Assembly (NCBI GenBank): GCA_017462825.1
Contig: JAFTQI010000017.1
Coordinates: forward strand, 1 to 64,000
DNA: 64,000 bases
Reading direction: 5' to 3'
Origin: Clostridia bacterium
GTDB lineage: Bacteria > Bacillota_A > Clostridia > Christensenellales > Borkfalkiaceae
The notes beneath the pieces are model-generated. The model was not told where the DNA came from. It searched no databases and was given only the letters and a program-made list of their open reading frames with translations. Both the position numbers and the translations under genes were made by a program. Of the stretch, positions 43,163 to 51,742 are shown in pieces. The number at the start of each line of letters is the position of its first letter. The first letter of the stretch is position 1.

Positions 43163-43544
43163 AATTCTTTTTACTTTTCGATTTGAAGATGAGTGCCATG
43201 ATAAAAGAAAAAATGACCGCCGCGGAAATCCCCGCACTTGCTGCGGACAACGCGCCCGTCACCGCACCGAAGAAACCCTTTTGCGCGCCTTTGATTGCAC
43301 CGTTTGCCAGTAGGTAACCAAATCCAGAAATAGGTACGGTCGCCCCTGCGCCGCCAAAATCCACAAGGTATTGATATAATCCAAGTCCTTGCAAAACCAC
43401 GCCCGACAACATAAATAAAACGAGGATTTTGCCCGCCGTTAGGTCGGTGTAATTGATGACAACTTGCGCGATCATGCAAATCAAGCCGCCAACGGCAAAC
43501 GCCTTTACAAAACTCCATAAAATCGTTATATACGGTTCAAACAT
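43161..43544 (-). CDS. spoVAE: SpoVAE(b) membrane protein of the dipicolinate channel
   Basis: Hydrophobic protein of 127 residues with four helices, beginning MFEPYITILWSFVKAFAVGG. ICMIAQVVINYTDLTAGKIL and the GGAGATVPISGFGYLLANG motif are shared by SpoVAC/SpoVAEb. The SpoVA complex moves Ca-dipicolinate into the forespore and out again on germination. Last gene of spoVAC-AD-AEb, 9 nt after spoVAD. Confidence 0.93.
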   Translation of the reverse strand: MFEPYITILWSFVKAFAVGGLICMIAQVVINYTDLTAGKILVLFMLSGVVLQGLGLYQYLVDFGGAGATVPISGFGYLLANGAIKGAQKGFFGAVTGALSAASAGISAAVIFSFIMALIFKSKSKKN

Positions 43545-43553
43545 TCTTTTCTC

Positions 43554-44561
43554 CTATACGTTTTCAATCGCGACCGCATGCGAAATACAGGGAATGCTCT
43601 CCCCTTGCCCGCTCGATACCGTAGACAAAAGCGCCCCTGTCGCAACGAAAAGCACGCGATTAATCTCACCCTTTTTGAGTTTATCCATGATATAAGAATT
43701 GAAAACGACCGCGCTACAACCTGCGCCACTGCCGCCTTGGAATTCGTCCTCAATTACGTTATAGATAATTTCTCCGCAATCGACATGATTAGGCTGTATT
43801 TCCACCCCTTTTTCCCACGTCAAATCTTTCAAAATTCTACTTCCTAAAGCGCCCAAGTCCCCTGTCACAATTAGATCGTAATAATCAGCGCTTTTGCCCG
43901 TATCTTTCAGGTGCTCAAGAATTGTTGAGCAACAACTTGGCGCCATAGCCGCACCCATATTGTTCACGTCCGTAATCCCGTAATCCACCACTTTCCCTAT
44001 CGTCGCGCAAGTGATTGCGGGAGAACGCTTCCCCTCATTTCCCCCACCCGTGTACGAGATGAGCGCGCCGCCCGACCCTGTCACCGTCCATTGCGACTGC
44101 GGCGGTCGAGTGTTTCCAAGCTCTAACGGATACCGATATTGCCGCTCGGCGGACGAGAAGTGACTCCCCGTCGCCGCAATGATATTTTTATAGTATCCTG
44201 CGTTGATGAACGCGGCTGCAAGCGCCATACTCTCCGCCATTGTCGAGCACGCGCCGTACACACCGAGAAAGGGAAAATCAAAATCGCGCGCGGTAAAGGA
44301 AGCGGAAATGATTTGATTGAGCAAATCCCCCGATATAAGCAAATCCACGTCCTTTTCGGAAAGATTCGCGTTTTCCATCGTCTTGGAAACGGCGTACGAG
44401 AGCATTTTGCACTCCGCTTTTTCGTACGTACTTTCCCCAAACGTATCGTCCGTTAAGCATTTATCGACGTACTTCCCTACGATCCCAGCGCACTCTTTCG
44501 GACCCGCAATCGTGCCCGTCGCTCGAATACGCGGTTTCTTATTAAAAAAAATCGTATGCAT
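43554..44561 (-). CDS. spoVAD: Stage V sporulation protein AD
   Basis: Soluble SpoVA component of 335 residues with a thiolase-like fold that binds dipicolinic acid. Conserved stretches: RATGTIAGPKECAG near the N-terminus, VYGACSTMAESMALAAAFIN, ATGSHFSSAERQYRYPLELG and TVTGSGGALISY. The C-terminal half includes NVIEDEFQGGSGAGCSA. Full length for the family. It lies between spoVAC and spoVAEb with 9-nt gaps. Confidence 0.95.
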   Translation of the reverse strand: MHTIFFNKKPRIRATGTIAGPKECAGIVGKYVDKCLTDDTFGESTYEKAECKMLSYAVSKTMENANLSEKDVDLLISGDLLNQIISASFTARDFDFPFLGVYGACSTMAESMALAAAFINAGYYKNIIAATGSHFSSAERQYRYPLELGNTRPPQSQWTVTGSGGALISYTGGGNEGKRSPAITCATIGKVVDYGITDVNNMGAAMAPSCCSTILEHLKDTGKSADYYDLIVTGDLGALGSRILKDLTWEKGVEIQPNHVDCGEIIYNVIEDEFQGGSGAGCSAVVFNSYIMDKLKKGEINRVLFVATGALLSTVSSGQGESIPCISHAVAIENV

Positions 44562-44570
44562 TCTTCGCTC

Positions 44571-45023
44571 CTACAAAAATAAATAAATCAATCCAACAAG
44601 CGTTGCCGACAAAACGCCGTAAACGATAATCGGACCTGCGACGATAAACATTTTCGCCGCCATACCGTAAACGTATCCCTCCGTTTTAAACTCAATCGCG
44701 GGCGAAGCCACACTGTTCGAAAAACCCGTAATCGGCACAATAGACCCTGCGCCTGCATACCGACCGATTCGATCGTACACCCCAAGCCCCGTCAAAAGCG
44801 TACCCATAAAAATTAAGACAATGCTGACCGCCGCCGCTAACTCGTCCCCCTGTAAACCTACTGCCTTTTCAAAAATCTCGCGGAGAAACTGCCCGACGCA
44901 GCAAATCCCTCCGCCCACGATGAACGCACGGAAACAGTTTTTGAAATGCTGCGTCGGTGGATCAAAGGAATGCACATAAGCAATGTAATTTTTGTTATAG
45001 TTTTCCCGATTTTTACCCGTCAT
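44571..45023 (-). CDS. spoVAC: SpoVAC membrane protein of the dipicolinate channel
   Basis: Membrane protein of 150 residues with four helices in residues 30-150, containing AFIVGGGICCVGQFLREIF and AGAGSIVPITGFSNSVASPA. It forms the mechanosensitive-type channel for Ca-dipicolinate. Start placed at 45023 (MTGKNRENYNKNY), preceded by GGGGGCAGG as a purine-rich ribosome-binding site; an in-frame GTG 24 nt upstream is possible but less family-like. First gene of the spoVA unit, which lacks spoVAA, AB, AEa and AF, as in many Clostridia. Confidence 0.93.
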   Translation of the reverse strand: MTGKNRENYNKNYIAYVHSFDPPTQHFKNCFRAFIVGGGICCVGQFLREIFEKAVGLQGDELAAAVSIVLIFMGTLLTGLGVYDRIGRYAGAGSIVPITGFSNSVASPAIEFKTEGYVYGMAAKMFIVAGPIIVYGVLSATLVGLIYLFL

Positions 45024-45061
45024 CTCGTACCTGCCCCCGTCTTTCACCGTTTTCTGATACA

Positions 45062-45077
45062 GGGAAACACGTTTCCC
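45062..45077. promoter_or_regulatory. Palindrome upstream of spoVAC
   Basis: GGGAAACACGTTTCCC is a 16-bp inverted repeat 38 bp before the spoVAC start. It could be a regulator site or an RNA hairpin. I could not assign a sigma-G promoter with confidence in the 180-bp gap to gpsA. Confidence 0.4.
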
Positions 45078-45160
45078 TCTCGTCCATATTCCGACCGTCC
45101 GTTTGATAAATTTTCACCCGTTTCATACCGTTAGTTTGAGAAAAGGAAGATTTTTTATAC

Positions 45161-45188
45161 CAAAAAAACGCCCCCACTTGGGAGCGTT
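45161..45188 (-). terminator. Terminator of the mrnC-gpsA operon
   Basis: Stem around AACGC.../GCGTT (45168-45188) with T-run on the minus strand. Confidence 0.82.
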
Positions 45189-45207
45189 TTTTGTTTTATA
45201 AATTCGA

Positions 45208-46191
45208 TTAGGAATAGAATTCGGATTTGGTGTCGCGCGAGAACATTTTCGCGAGCATCTTATCGCAACGCGCGCGGCAATCTTCTTCACTATCCGTATA
45301 GCAAAGCTCATACACCGCATTCGTCAAAGGCAAATCTACGCCGTACTTATCGCCGAGCTTTTTCATCGCCGCCGCCGTCGCAACACCTTCGGCAAGCTTG
45401 GCAAACTTCTCGCCCTTTACAATCATTTCACCGTAGCTTCTATTGTGGGAGAACTTGCTGAACAAAGTCGCTTCATAATCGCCCAAGTGCGCCAAACCGT
45501 AAGCGGAAAGTTCGTTGCCGCCCATCGCAGCAATCAAGCGCGCCACTTCACGAGCGCCGCGCGTCATAAGCGAGCCTTTCAACGCTTCGTAGCCGCAACC
45601 GTCTAAAACACCCGCAACGATACCCATAACGTTCTTCGCCGCCGCACCAAGCTCCGTACCGATTAAGTCTTCTCCATAATAGAAACGGATAAGCTCGCTC
45701 TTGAATTCGTTTGCAAGCTTCATCTTTAATTCCTTATTCGCGGAGTCGATAACCATACAGTTGGGAATTCCCGCCGTAAACGCTTGGATATGCCCGGGAC
45801 CTACCCACACCGCAATCTTATCAGAAGAAATACCGCTTTGGGTCAAAACTTGGGAAAGTCTGCAACCGGTATCCACTTCAATACCTTTCATGCAAAGAAC
45901 AAAGTTTTTTTGCGAAACGTCATATTCGGTGATACGTTTCATGAAGCCGCGCAAACCCTGCGACGAGATGGAAATGACGATAGTTTCCGCGTGCTCGATC
46001 GCTTCCTTTAAGTCACAGGTCAAATGAATACGTGAATCTAAGTCTACGTATTCGTTTTTACCCGTTTCTTTGAGCACTTTATACGAATAATCGTCTTCAG
46101 GTCCCCACGAATATACGTCATGACCGTGATTGCAAAGATACCATGCGATAAACGAGCCCCAACGCCCGCAGCCAAGTACTGAAATTTTCAT
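45208..46191 (-). CDS. gpsA: Glycerol-3-phosphate dehydrogenase [NAD(P)+]
   Basis: Enzyme of 327 residues that reduces dihydroxyacetone phosphate to sn-glycerol 3-phosphate for phospholipid synthesis. The N-terminal Rossmann loop is ISVLGCGRWGSFIAWYL. GPGHIQAFTAGIP replaces the usual GPSFA motif, and the catalytic Lys lies in ELGAAAKNVMGIVAGV. Both are well conserved for the family, except the unusual GPGHIQ. Last gene of the long operon starting at mrnC, 23 nt after recR. Confidence 0.92.
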   Translation of the reverse strand: MKISVLGCGRWGSFIAWYLCNHGHDVYSWGPEDDYSYKVLKETGKNEYVDLDSRIHLTCDLKEAIEHAETIVISISSQGLRGFMKRITEYDVSQKNFVLCMKGIEVDTGCRLSQVLTQSGISSDKIAVWVGPGHIQAFTAGIPNCMVIDSANKELKMKLANEFKSELIRFYYGEDLIGTELGAAAKNVMGIVAGVLDGCGYEALKGSLMTRGAREVARLIAAMGGNELSAYGLAHLGDYEATLFSKFSHNRSYGEMIVKGEKFAKLAEGVATAAAMKKLGDKYGVDLPLTNAVYELCYTDSEEDCRARCDKMLAKMFSRDTKSEFYS

Positions 46192-46214
46192 AATTTTCTT
46201 CCTTTATCGTTTAT

Positions 46215-46808
46215 TTATAATTTATTTCTTTCCACGAACGCTCGCGCCAACGTCACGTCGTCCGTATATTCGATTTCCGAACCGATCGGGATTCCGTGCG
46301 CCAATCGCGTAACCGTTACGTCCAAAGGCTTGATGAGTTTTGCCAAATACATCGCCGTCGCGTCCCCCGAAACGTCGGGATTCGTCGCTACAATAACTTC
46401 TTTTACGTTGCCGCTTTGTATACGCGCGAGCAACTCGCGGATACGAATGTCGTTCGGACCGACCCCCGAAAGCGGATCGATTACCCCGTGTAATACGTGA
46501 TATACACCCTTATATTCGTGCAATTTTTCAATCGCGAGCACGTCTTTCGGCTCTTTCACTACGCAGATGACGCTTTGATCTCGAGTACGGCAAATGCCAC
46601 AGGTTTCCTCTTCGGTAAAATTCCCGCAAACCTGACAGTACCGCACCTTACGCTTTACGCCCAAAATCGCGTCAGCAAACGCGCGCGCTTCGCTTTCGGG
46701 CATATCGATGATTTTATACGCGTACCGCTGCGCCGTCTTTTTCCCTACCCCGGGAAGTTTGGAAAACTCGTTGATGAGCTTTCCAATAGGCTCGATAAAA
46801 ATTTCCAT
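46215..46808 (-). CDS. recR: Recombination mediator protein RecR
   Basis: Protein of 197 residues that loads RecA together with RecO. It shows the helix-hairpin-helix region ([20 protein letters not shown]), a four-cysteine zinc finger ([16 protein letters not shown]) and a TOPRIM domain ([14 protein letters not shown] ... [15 protein letters not shown]). It begins 3 nt after ybaB. dnaX-ybaB-recR is a widely conserved gene order. Confidence 0.97.
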   Translation of the reverse strand: MEIFIEPIGKLINEFSKLPGVGKKTAQRYAYKIIDMPESEARAFADAILGVKRKVRYCQVCGNFTEEETCGICRTRDQSVICVVKEPKDVLAIEKLHEYKGVYHVLHGVIDPLSGVGPNDIRIRELLARIQSGNVKEVIVATNPDVSGDATAMYLAKLIKPLDVTVTRLAHGIPIGSEIEYTDDVTLARAFVERNKL

Positions 46809-46811
46809 GCG

Positions 46812-47144
46812 TTAGATCATTCCCCCGAGCGCGCCCATGTCGCCGTATTTGCCCATTTTTTCTTCGTAAACCTTGTCCGCCTTCGCGTAACCGTCGTTGA
46901 TAGCCGCCATAATCAAGTCCTCGAGCATTTCTACGTCCGTAGGGTCTACAATGCTTTCGTCAAGCTCGATGCCGTTGATAATTTTTTTCGCATTCATATA
47001 CACAACGACCGCTTCGCCCGCCGCCGTTCCGACTACTTCCCAATCGTCGAGAAGCTCCGCCGTCTTTTCCATTTCTTCTTGCATCTTTTGCGCTTGGCGC
47101 ATCAAGCTTTGCATGTTATTGTTTCCGCCTTTGAATCCTGCCAT
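46812..47144 (-). CDS. ybaB: YbaB/EbfC family nucleoid-associated protein
   Basis: DNA-binding protein of 110 residues with a glycine/asparagine-rich start (MAGFKGGNNNMQSLMRQAQK), a coiled-coil helix and the AGEAVVVYMNAKKIINGIEL strand region of the YbaB fold. It forms dimers thought to organise the nucleoid. AGGAG lies 7 nt before the ATG. Standard position between dnaX and recR. Confidence 0.95.
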   Translation of the reverse strand: MAGFKGGNNNMQSLMRQAQKMQEEMEKTAELLDDWEVVGTAAGEAVVVYMNAKKIINGIELDESIVDPTDVEMLEDLIMAAINDGYAKADKVYEEKMGKYGDMGALGGMI

Positions 47145-47210
47145 GATTTTTCTCCTAATCTATCGTTTATGCTTTTCTTATTTTACGGTTGTTACAACCT
47201 AATTCCGCCC

Positions 47211-48980
47211 TTATTTTATATCGACTTTCACGCCGCCGAAGGTTTCCTTTACTTCGTCTATCTTCTTTTGAAACTCGTCCGTCTTTTTCCCTTTCAAGCG
47301 TACGTCGAATCCGTCGCCTAAGCCGATTTCCGCGCAGGCTTGCGCAATCAGCGAAAGATGCTCTTCCTTTTTTAACGAACGGTAAATCGTTTCACTTTGC
47401 GTGTACAGTACGAAAACGCCGTCCTCGTACGTACTGTCAAGATCCATACAAAGCGTGAGCAAAACGCCGCTTCTCGCAATCTTTCGCATGCTTCTCAAGA
47501 ACAACCCGAACGTGCTTTTCGCATCCCCAATCGGCGCGCTCTTTGCCGCCTTGACAGGCGCAGCGGGCGCGGGCGTTGGCGCGGCTGTTACTTTCTTTTC
47601 TACAGCCGCTTCTTTCACCTTTTCCCCGCCGTCGAAATACGCATAGCCACCTGTAAACGCGTCGTCGGGCGGCACGTCCGCTTCTTCGGGTACGTATCCG
47701 TCGTAAACCTCTTCTTCGGGTGCTTCCACTGAATTTTTCGCAGGTTTTTCCTGCGCTTCTTTCATAGGTTGCTTAGTCACGGATTCTTCTTTCGTCTCGA
47801 CCCTGCCCCCGTCCTTTACGGCAAAAATACCTTCGTTTAAGCGTTTTTCCAATTCCGCCACGCGCCCAAGCAAGGCTTCGATGTCGTAATCCGTTTGCGG
47901 CATGCTCGCCTTCAAAATCGCCGTTTCAAACAAAATACGCGGTGACGTGGAAAAACGGAGCGAGTTTTCCACCTCCGCTAAAATTTCCATTACGCGAAGA
48001 AGTCTATGACCGTCCGTGTTTTTCGCAACGGCTACCACTTGCGCGTACGTTTCACTCGGCATTGCGAGAATATTTTGTCCGTCGCGACAGGTCTTTGCCA
48101 CCGCGCACGCGTTCAAAAAATTCAACGCATCTTTCAAGAGCATACCCACGCCCTTGCCCGCCGATAAAAAGTTCTCCGTTCTTTCAAATGCTTGTCCCGA
48201 ATCCCCTTTGAGCACCGCGTCACAAAGCGCCGCAATCGCCGAAAAATCCGCGTTCCCAAGCACCGCGTTTACGTCCGCGTAGGTGAGCTTTCCGCTCGTA
48301 TAGGAAACGCAGGTATCCGCAATCGAGAGCATGTCGCGCACACTCCCTGCCCCTGCGCGCGCAATCGCGGAAATCGCTTCGTTGTCGTATTTCTTGCCAA
48401 TTTCGTCAAAGACGTAGCGCAACCGCGCCTCCAAGTCCGCTTGGGGAATCAGTTTGAAATCAAACCGCATACAGCGCGAAAGAATGGTCGCGGGAATCTT
48501 TTGCGATTCTGTCGTCGCCAAGATAAATACCGCGTGCTTGGGCGGTTCTTCCAACGTTTTTAAAAGGGCGTTAAACGCACCGGGGGAAAGCATGTGCACT
48601 TCGTCGATGATGTACACTTTATACCGTCCCGCAACGGGGGGATATTGCACTTTTTCGCGTAAGTCGCGCATCTCGTCCACGCCGTTATTCGACGCCGCGT
48701 CGATTTCAGTAATGTCTAAGTTCGACGGGTCTTTAAGCGCCTTGCAAACGTCGCATTTTCCGCACGCCGAGCCGTCCACGGGCGAAACGCAGTTGATTGC
48801 CGTAGCAAAAATTTTCGCAATGCTCGTTTTCCCTGTCCCGCGCGGTCCGCAGAAAAGGTACGCGTGGCCGACTCTATCCGTTGCTATTTGATTTTTGAGT
48901 ACCGTAACGATATGTTCTTGTCGCACGACGTCGTTTAAGCTCGTCGGACGGAACATACGGTATAACGCCAAATACGCCAT
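47211..48980 (-). CDS. dnaX: DNA polymerase III subunit tau (DnaX)
   Basis: Clamp-loader ATPase of 589 residues. It starts MAYLALYRMFRPTSLNDVVRQ, with Walker A FCGPRGTGKTSIAK, a zinc-binding CGKCDVC segment and Walker B IIDEVHMLSPGAFNALLKTL. Domains I-III run to about residue 360. A Glu/Pro/Ala-rich linker follows to about 490, then a C-terminal domain of about 100 residues that would contact the replicative polymerase. I saw no A-AAA-AAG slippery heptamer, so a gamma form by frameshifting is not indicated. It lies 9 nt after sigH. Confidence 0.95.
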   Translation of the reverse strand: MAYLALYRMFRPTSLNDVVRQEHIVTVLKNQIATDRVGHAYLFCGPRGTGKTSIAKIFATAINCVSPVDGSACGKCDVCKALKDPSNLDITEIDAASNNGVDEMRDLREKVQYPPVAGRYKVYIIDEVHMLSPGAFNALLKTLEEPPKHAVFILATTESQKIPATILSRCMRFDFKLIPQADLEARLRYVFDEIGKKYDNEAISAIARAGAGSVRDMLSIADTCVSYTSGKLTYADVNAVLGNADFSAIAALCDAVLKGDSGQAFERTENFLSAGKGVGMLLKDALNFLNACAVAKTCRDGQNILAMPSETYAQVVAVAKNTDGHRLLRVMEILAEVENSLRFSTSPRILFETAILKASMPQTDYDIEALLGRVAELEKRLNEGIFAVKDGGRVETKEESVTKQPMKEAQEKPAKNSVEAPEEEVYDGYVPEEADVPPDDAFTGGYAYFDGGEKVKEAAVEKKVTAAPTPAPAAPVKAAKSAPIGDAKSTFGLFLRSMRKIARSGVLLTLCMDLDSTYEDGVFVLYTQSETIYRSLKKEEHLSLIAQACAEIGLGDGFDVRLKGKKTDEFQKKIDEVKETFGGVKVDIK

Positions 48981-48988
48981 ATAGCTCC

Positions 48989-49558
48989 TTACTCTTTCCC
49001 TAATATCGTTTGTAATTTTTTCTTACTTCTTTGAATCGCGTTATCGATGCTCTTTGCCGATTTCCCCGTCGCTTCGCAAATCTCCGCGCAGGTCATACCC
49101 TCGATATACATCATTGTCACTTTAAACTCAAAATCGGACAGCGCTCGGCTCATTTTTTGTTTAAACTCTCGTTTTTCGTCGCTTAAAATGAGCTGATCTT
49201 CCACACTAAACGGTTCGCCGTGCCAAAGCCAATCGGTAAGCGCAACGTACCCGTTCAAGGGCGCATTTTTCTTGCTCGCCGCCGCGCGTACCGCGTCCAA
49301 AATTCGCCGTGAAATACAAAGTCTAGCAAAGTTTTTAAAAGAATTATGCGTCTCCTGCCGATAATCCACAATCGCGCCGTACAGCCCAATCATGCCTTCT
49401 TGCATCAAGTCCTCCGTTTCCCCGCCGACCAAGAAAAATCCGCGTGCCAAACTGCGTACGAGCCCCTTGTAACGCAGCAAAATTTGCTCCGTTGCCTGCC
49501 CGTCGCCGCATTTTGCAAGCCCGACCAATTCTTCGTCCGTTTTTCTCGATTCCGTCAT
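48989..49558 (-). CDS. sigH: RNA polymerase sigma factor SigH (sigma-30) type
   Basis: Sigma-70 family factor of 189 residues. Region 2 is seen in GLVRSLARGFFLVGGETEDL followed by MQEGMIGLYGAIVDYRQ; region 4 in DFEFKVTMMYIEGMTCAEIC with an HTH of the form GKSAKSIDNAIQRSKKKL. The sequence and its place beside rlmB and mrnC (as in B. subtilis) point to SigH, which drives early sporulation transcription. It is slightly shorter than B. subtilis SigH (218). It leads directly into dnaX. Confidence 0.9.
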   Translation of the reverse strand: MTESRKTDEELVGLAKCGDGQATEQILLRYKGLVRSLARGFFLVGGETEDLMQEGMIGLYGAIVDYRQETHNSFKNFARLCISRRILDAVRAAASKKNAPLNGYVALTDWLWHGEPFSVEDQLILSDEKREFKQKMSRALSDFEFKVTMMYIEGMTCAEICEATGKSAKSIDNAIQRSKKKLQTILGKE

Positions 49559-49594
49559 AAGAGAACTTCTATCCTTTCCGCGTTTTTGATGCTT

Positions 49595-50311
49595 TTATTT
49601 TCGGTTGCGCACCACTTCGTACGCCGCAATCCCAAGCGCCACCGAAGCGTTGAGAGAGTTGACTTTCCCCTGCAAGGGCAAGGACAAAATCTTATCGCAT
49701 TTTTCCTTGGTCAAGCGTTTCACGCCGCTATCCTCACCGCCTACGACAAGCGCGATATTCCCGTCGAATTTTTCCGCGTAAATATCTTCGCCGCCCGCCT
49801 CAAGCGCGTATACCCAATAGCCCGATTTTTGCAATTTTTCGACCGCTTGGTTTAAATTCGGTACTTTCGCCACCTTCATGTGTTCCGCCGCGCCCGCCGA
49901 GATACGGATAACGCTTTCCGTCACCGACGCGCTGCCCGACTTGGGAATCACCACGCCGTCCGCGCCCGCGCATTCCGCCACACGGATAATACTGCCGAGG
50001 TTATGCACGTCCTCGATTCCGTCGCAAAGAATCACAAAACCGCCCTTCTCGCTCTTTTTAGCCTCAATAATTTCGTCCAAATCGTAATATTCGTAATCGG
50101 TCGTGAACGCAATAACCCCTTGATGGCGTTTGGTTTCGCTTTCCTTGTCCAAGACCTGCTTGTCCACGAATTGCACGCGGATATTTTTCTTTCTCGCTTG
50201 CGCGAAAATCAAGTTAATAGAGCCTTGCGCGCCCTTTTCCAAAAGCAATTTATCAATATTTTTATCCGTTTTCAACAGCTCGATGACTGCGTTTCTTCCT
50301 TCCGTTTTCAT
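49595..50311 (-). CDS. rlmB: 23S rRNA 2'-O-methyltransferase RlmB (SpoU family)
   Basis: SPOUT methyltransferase of 238 residues that methylates G2251 (E. coli numbering) of 23S rRNA. It has an N-terminal substrate-binding domain (MKTEGRNAVIELLKTDKNID) and the catalytic knot motifs DGIEDVHNLGSIIRVAECAG, VVGGEDSGVKRL and LPLQGKVNSLNASVALGI. Start at 50311 after an AAGGAAAAGAG ribosome-binding site; upstream in-frame codons overlap mrnC. It follows mrnC by 17 nt. Confidence 0.95.
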   Translation of the reverse strand: MKTEGRNAVIELLKTDKNIDKLLLEKGAQGSINLIFAQARKKNIRVQFVDKQVLDKESETKRHQGVIAFTTDYEYYDLDEIIEAKKSEKGGFVILCDGIEDVHNLGSIIRVAECAGADGVVIPKSGSASVTESVIRISAGAAEHMKVAKVPNLNQAVEKLQKSGYWVYALEAGGEDIYAEKFDGNIALVVGGEDSGVKRLTKEKCDKILSLPLQGKVNSLNASVALGIAAYEVVRNRK

Positions 50312-50328
50312 GCTCTTTTCCTTTTTTA

Positions 50329-50775
50329 TCAATGATGAATAGGTTTAAAAGGCTTCGGCGTTGCAATCGGCTCGAAATCCTTTTCCTCGCTCGCATTCAA
50401 AAGCTCTTTGATTCTCCCTTCGTCGCCAATCAAGTACAAATACCCAAGCACCGCCTCAAAACCCGTCGAGCGGCTGTATTCAAGATTGCTTGCGCTCTTG
50501 CTCTTAGTCGCCTTTTTTGCATTCTTGCCCCGACGGAACACGTCCGCCTCGTCTTCGGTGAAAAGAGGCAAAAGCTTTTCCAAAAATTCGCTTTGACCTT
50601 GCGCAGACACGACTTTCGACGCGACTCGTTGCAAATCGGCGGCTTTACCGCCATTCTCGACGGTCAATCGCTCGCGGACGTACAAGGAATACACTGCGTC
50701 ACCCAAAAACGCCAAGGTGACAGGGCTAATTTGCCGCGCTTCAGTTTTCGTCAAAGGCACACTTTTTGTAAGCAC
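50329..50775 (-). CDS. mrnC: Mini-ribonuclease III
   Basis: Ribonuclease III-like enzyme of 148 residues without a double-stranded-RNA-binding domain; it matures 23S rRNA ends in B. subtilis. The catalytic region is LAFLGDAVYSLYVRERL and the second metal-binding region is STGFEAVLGYLYLIGDEGRI. It begins with GTG after CGGAGAGAG. First gene of the seven-gene operon, preceded by a consensus-like promoter. Gene pair mrnC-rlmB is conserved in Bacillota. Confidence 0.94.
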   Translation of the reverse strand: MLTKSVPLTKTEARQISPVTLAFLGDAVYSLYVRERLTVENGGKAADLQRVASKVVSAQGQSEFLEKLLPLFTEDEADVFRRGKNAKKATKSKSASNLEYSRSTGFEAVLGYLYLIGDEGRIKELLNASEEKDFEPIATPKPFKPIHH

Positions 50776-50827
50776 TTTTCTCTCTCCGTTCGCATAGTCG
50801 GCACGAATGCGCCGATTTTTCTTTTCT

Positions 50828-50856
50828 AGTATACCATATTAAAACGCAAATTTCAA
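50828..50856 (-). promoter_or_regulatory. Sigma-A promoter of the mrnC operon
   Basis: Minus strand: TTGAAA (50851-50856), 17-bp spacer, TATACT (50828-50833). The -10 and following bases (GGTATACTAGAAAAGAA) are shared with the pyrB promoter. Confidence 0.8.
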
Positions 50857-50875
50857 GTAATTCGAGAGATTTTTT

Positions 50876-51610
50876 TTACACCTTTTCACAAAGTGAAAAA
50901 GAGGGCGCGGACGTTTCCGTCAAAAACGACGTCACGCCCGACGAAATCGCACCCACCAATTTCCTTTTCCATACTTTATCGCAAAGCAACTTTTCATCTT
51001 CGGCATTGGATAAAAAACCGCATTCCACAATCACCGACGGCGCTTCCGTACAGTTGAGCAAAAAATAATCCCCCGTCATTGCGGTCCTCGGCTTTGCATT
51101 CTCCTGCTCATAGAGCTCGTTAAGCCGTTCTTGGATCGCATTCCCTAAACATTCCCCTTGCGCGTGCTCCGCTCGATAAAAAACCTGCCCGCCGCGGTAT
51201 TTTTGCGCGGGATAATAGTTTTGATGAATGGAAATGACAAGGACAGGGTCGCATTCATCGATAATTTCCTTGCGTTTTTGCATATCCCGTTTTTTAAAGC
51301 CTTTCGTTGCAGCGCCGTATAATCCCGCGTCCGTTTTCCGCGTCAATGCCACGTCGAAGCCCATATCGGTAAGTTCGTCTTTCAATAGGTATGCAATCTC
51401 CAAATTCAAATCGCTTTCCTTAACGCCCGTACGCTTTCCGACCACTCCGCCGTCTACGCCGCCGTGCCCCGCGTCAATAACAATCCGCATATTCCCGTCT
51501 TGAAAATCCGCCACCGCAATCGGCGCGCGTAAAGCTTTAATACAAAGCCCCACCGCCGCAATAAACGCCGTAATCACCGCCGTTACACACATACAAAATG
51601 ATTTTCTCAT
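50876..51610 (-). CDS. cwlD: Germination-type N-acetylmuramoyl-L-alanine amidase CwlD
   Basis: Amidase_3 enzyme of 244 residues. An N-terminal signal anchor (MRKSFCMCVTAVITAFIAAV) precedes the zinc amidase domain with IVIDAGHGGVDGGVVG, the Glu in SDLNLEIAYLL, the His in VISIHQNYYP and the second Glu in VIVECGFLSN. CwlD makes muramic-delta-lactam in spore cortex. The start at 51610 gives the CwlD length (B. subtilis about 237). It lacks a ribosome-binding site but lies 5 nt after a sigma-E/G-like -10. A longer frame to about 51697 is open but also lacks a ribosome-binding site. Confidence 0.85.
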   Translation of the reverse strand: MRKSFCMCVTAVITAFIAAVGLCIKALRAPIAVADFQDGNMRIVIDAGHGGVDGGVVGKRTGVKESDLNLEIAYLLKDELTDMGFDVALTRKTDAGLYGAATKGFKKRDMQKRKEIIDECDPVLVISIHQNYYPAQKYRGGQVFYRAEHAQGECLGNAIQERLNELYEQENAKPRTAMTGDYFLLNCTEAPSVIVECGFLSNAEDEKLLCDKVWKRKLVGAISSGVTSFLTETSAPSFSLCEKV

Positions 51611-51615
51611 ACCTA

Positions 51616-51644
51616 TTCGTATGCGAGCGCGCGTTTTCTTATGC
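51616..51644 (-). promoter_or_regulatory. Sporulation-type promoter of cwlD
   Basis: Minus strand: GCATAAG (51638-51644), 14-bp spacer, CATACGAA (51616-51623), then 5 nt and ATG. It resembles sigma-E/G promoters. Confidence 0.45.
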
Positions 51645-51705
51645 TTACGCGCCCTTTTCTTTTTTAGAAAAAGTTTACTCAACGCATACTTGCCCATATG
51701 AAAAA

Positions 51706-51740
51706 CCAAACACGCCCGTTTTTACAACGGGCGTTTTTGG
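51706..51740 (-). terminator. Terminator of the DeoC-like gene
   Basis: Stem ACGCCCGTT/AACGGGCGT (51712-51734), followed on the minus strand by GTTTGGTTTTT. Confidence 0.82.
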
Positions 51741-51742
51741 TT

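Noticed and set aside
47211..48980. Possible programmed frameshift in dnaX
   Set aside because: No A-AAA-AAG-type slippery sequence or following hairpin was seen in the linker region.
51611..51709. Longer N-terminus for CwlD
   Set aside because: The extension starts beside the terminator of the upstream gene, has no ribosome-binding site and exceeds the family length.
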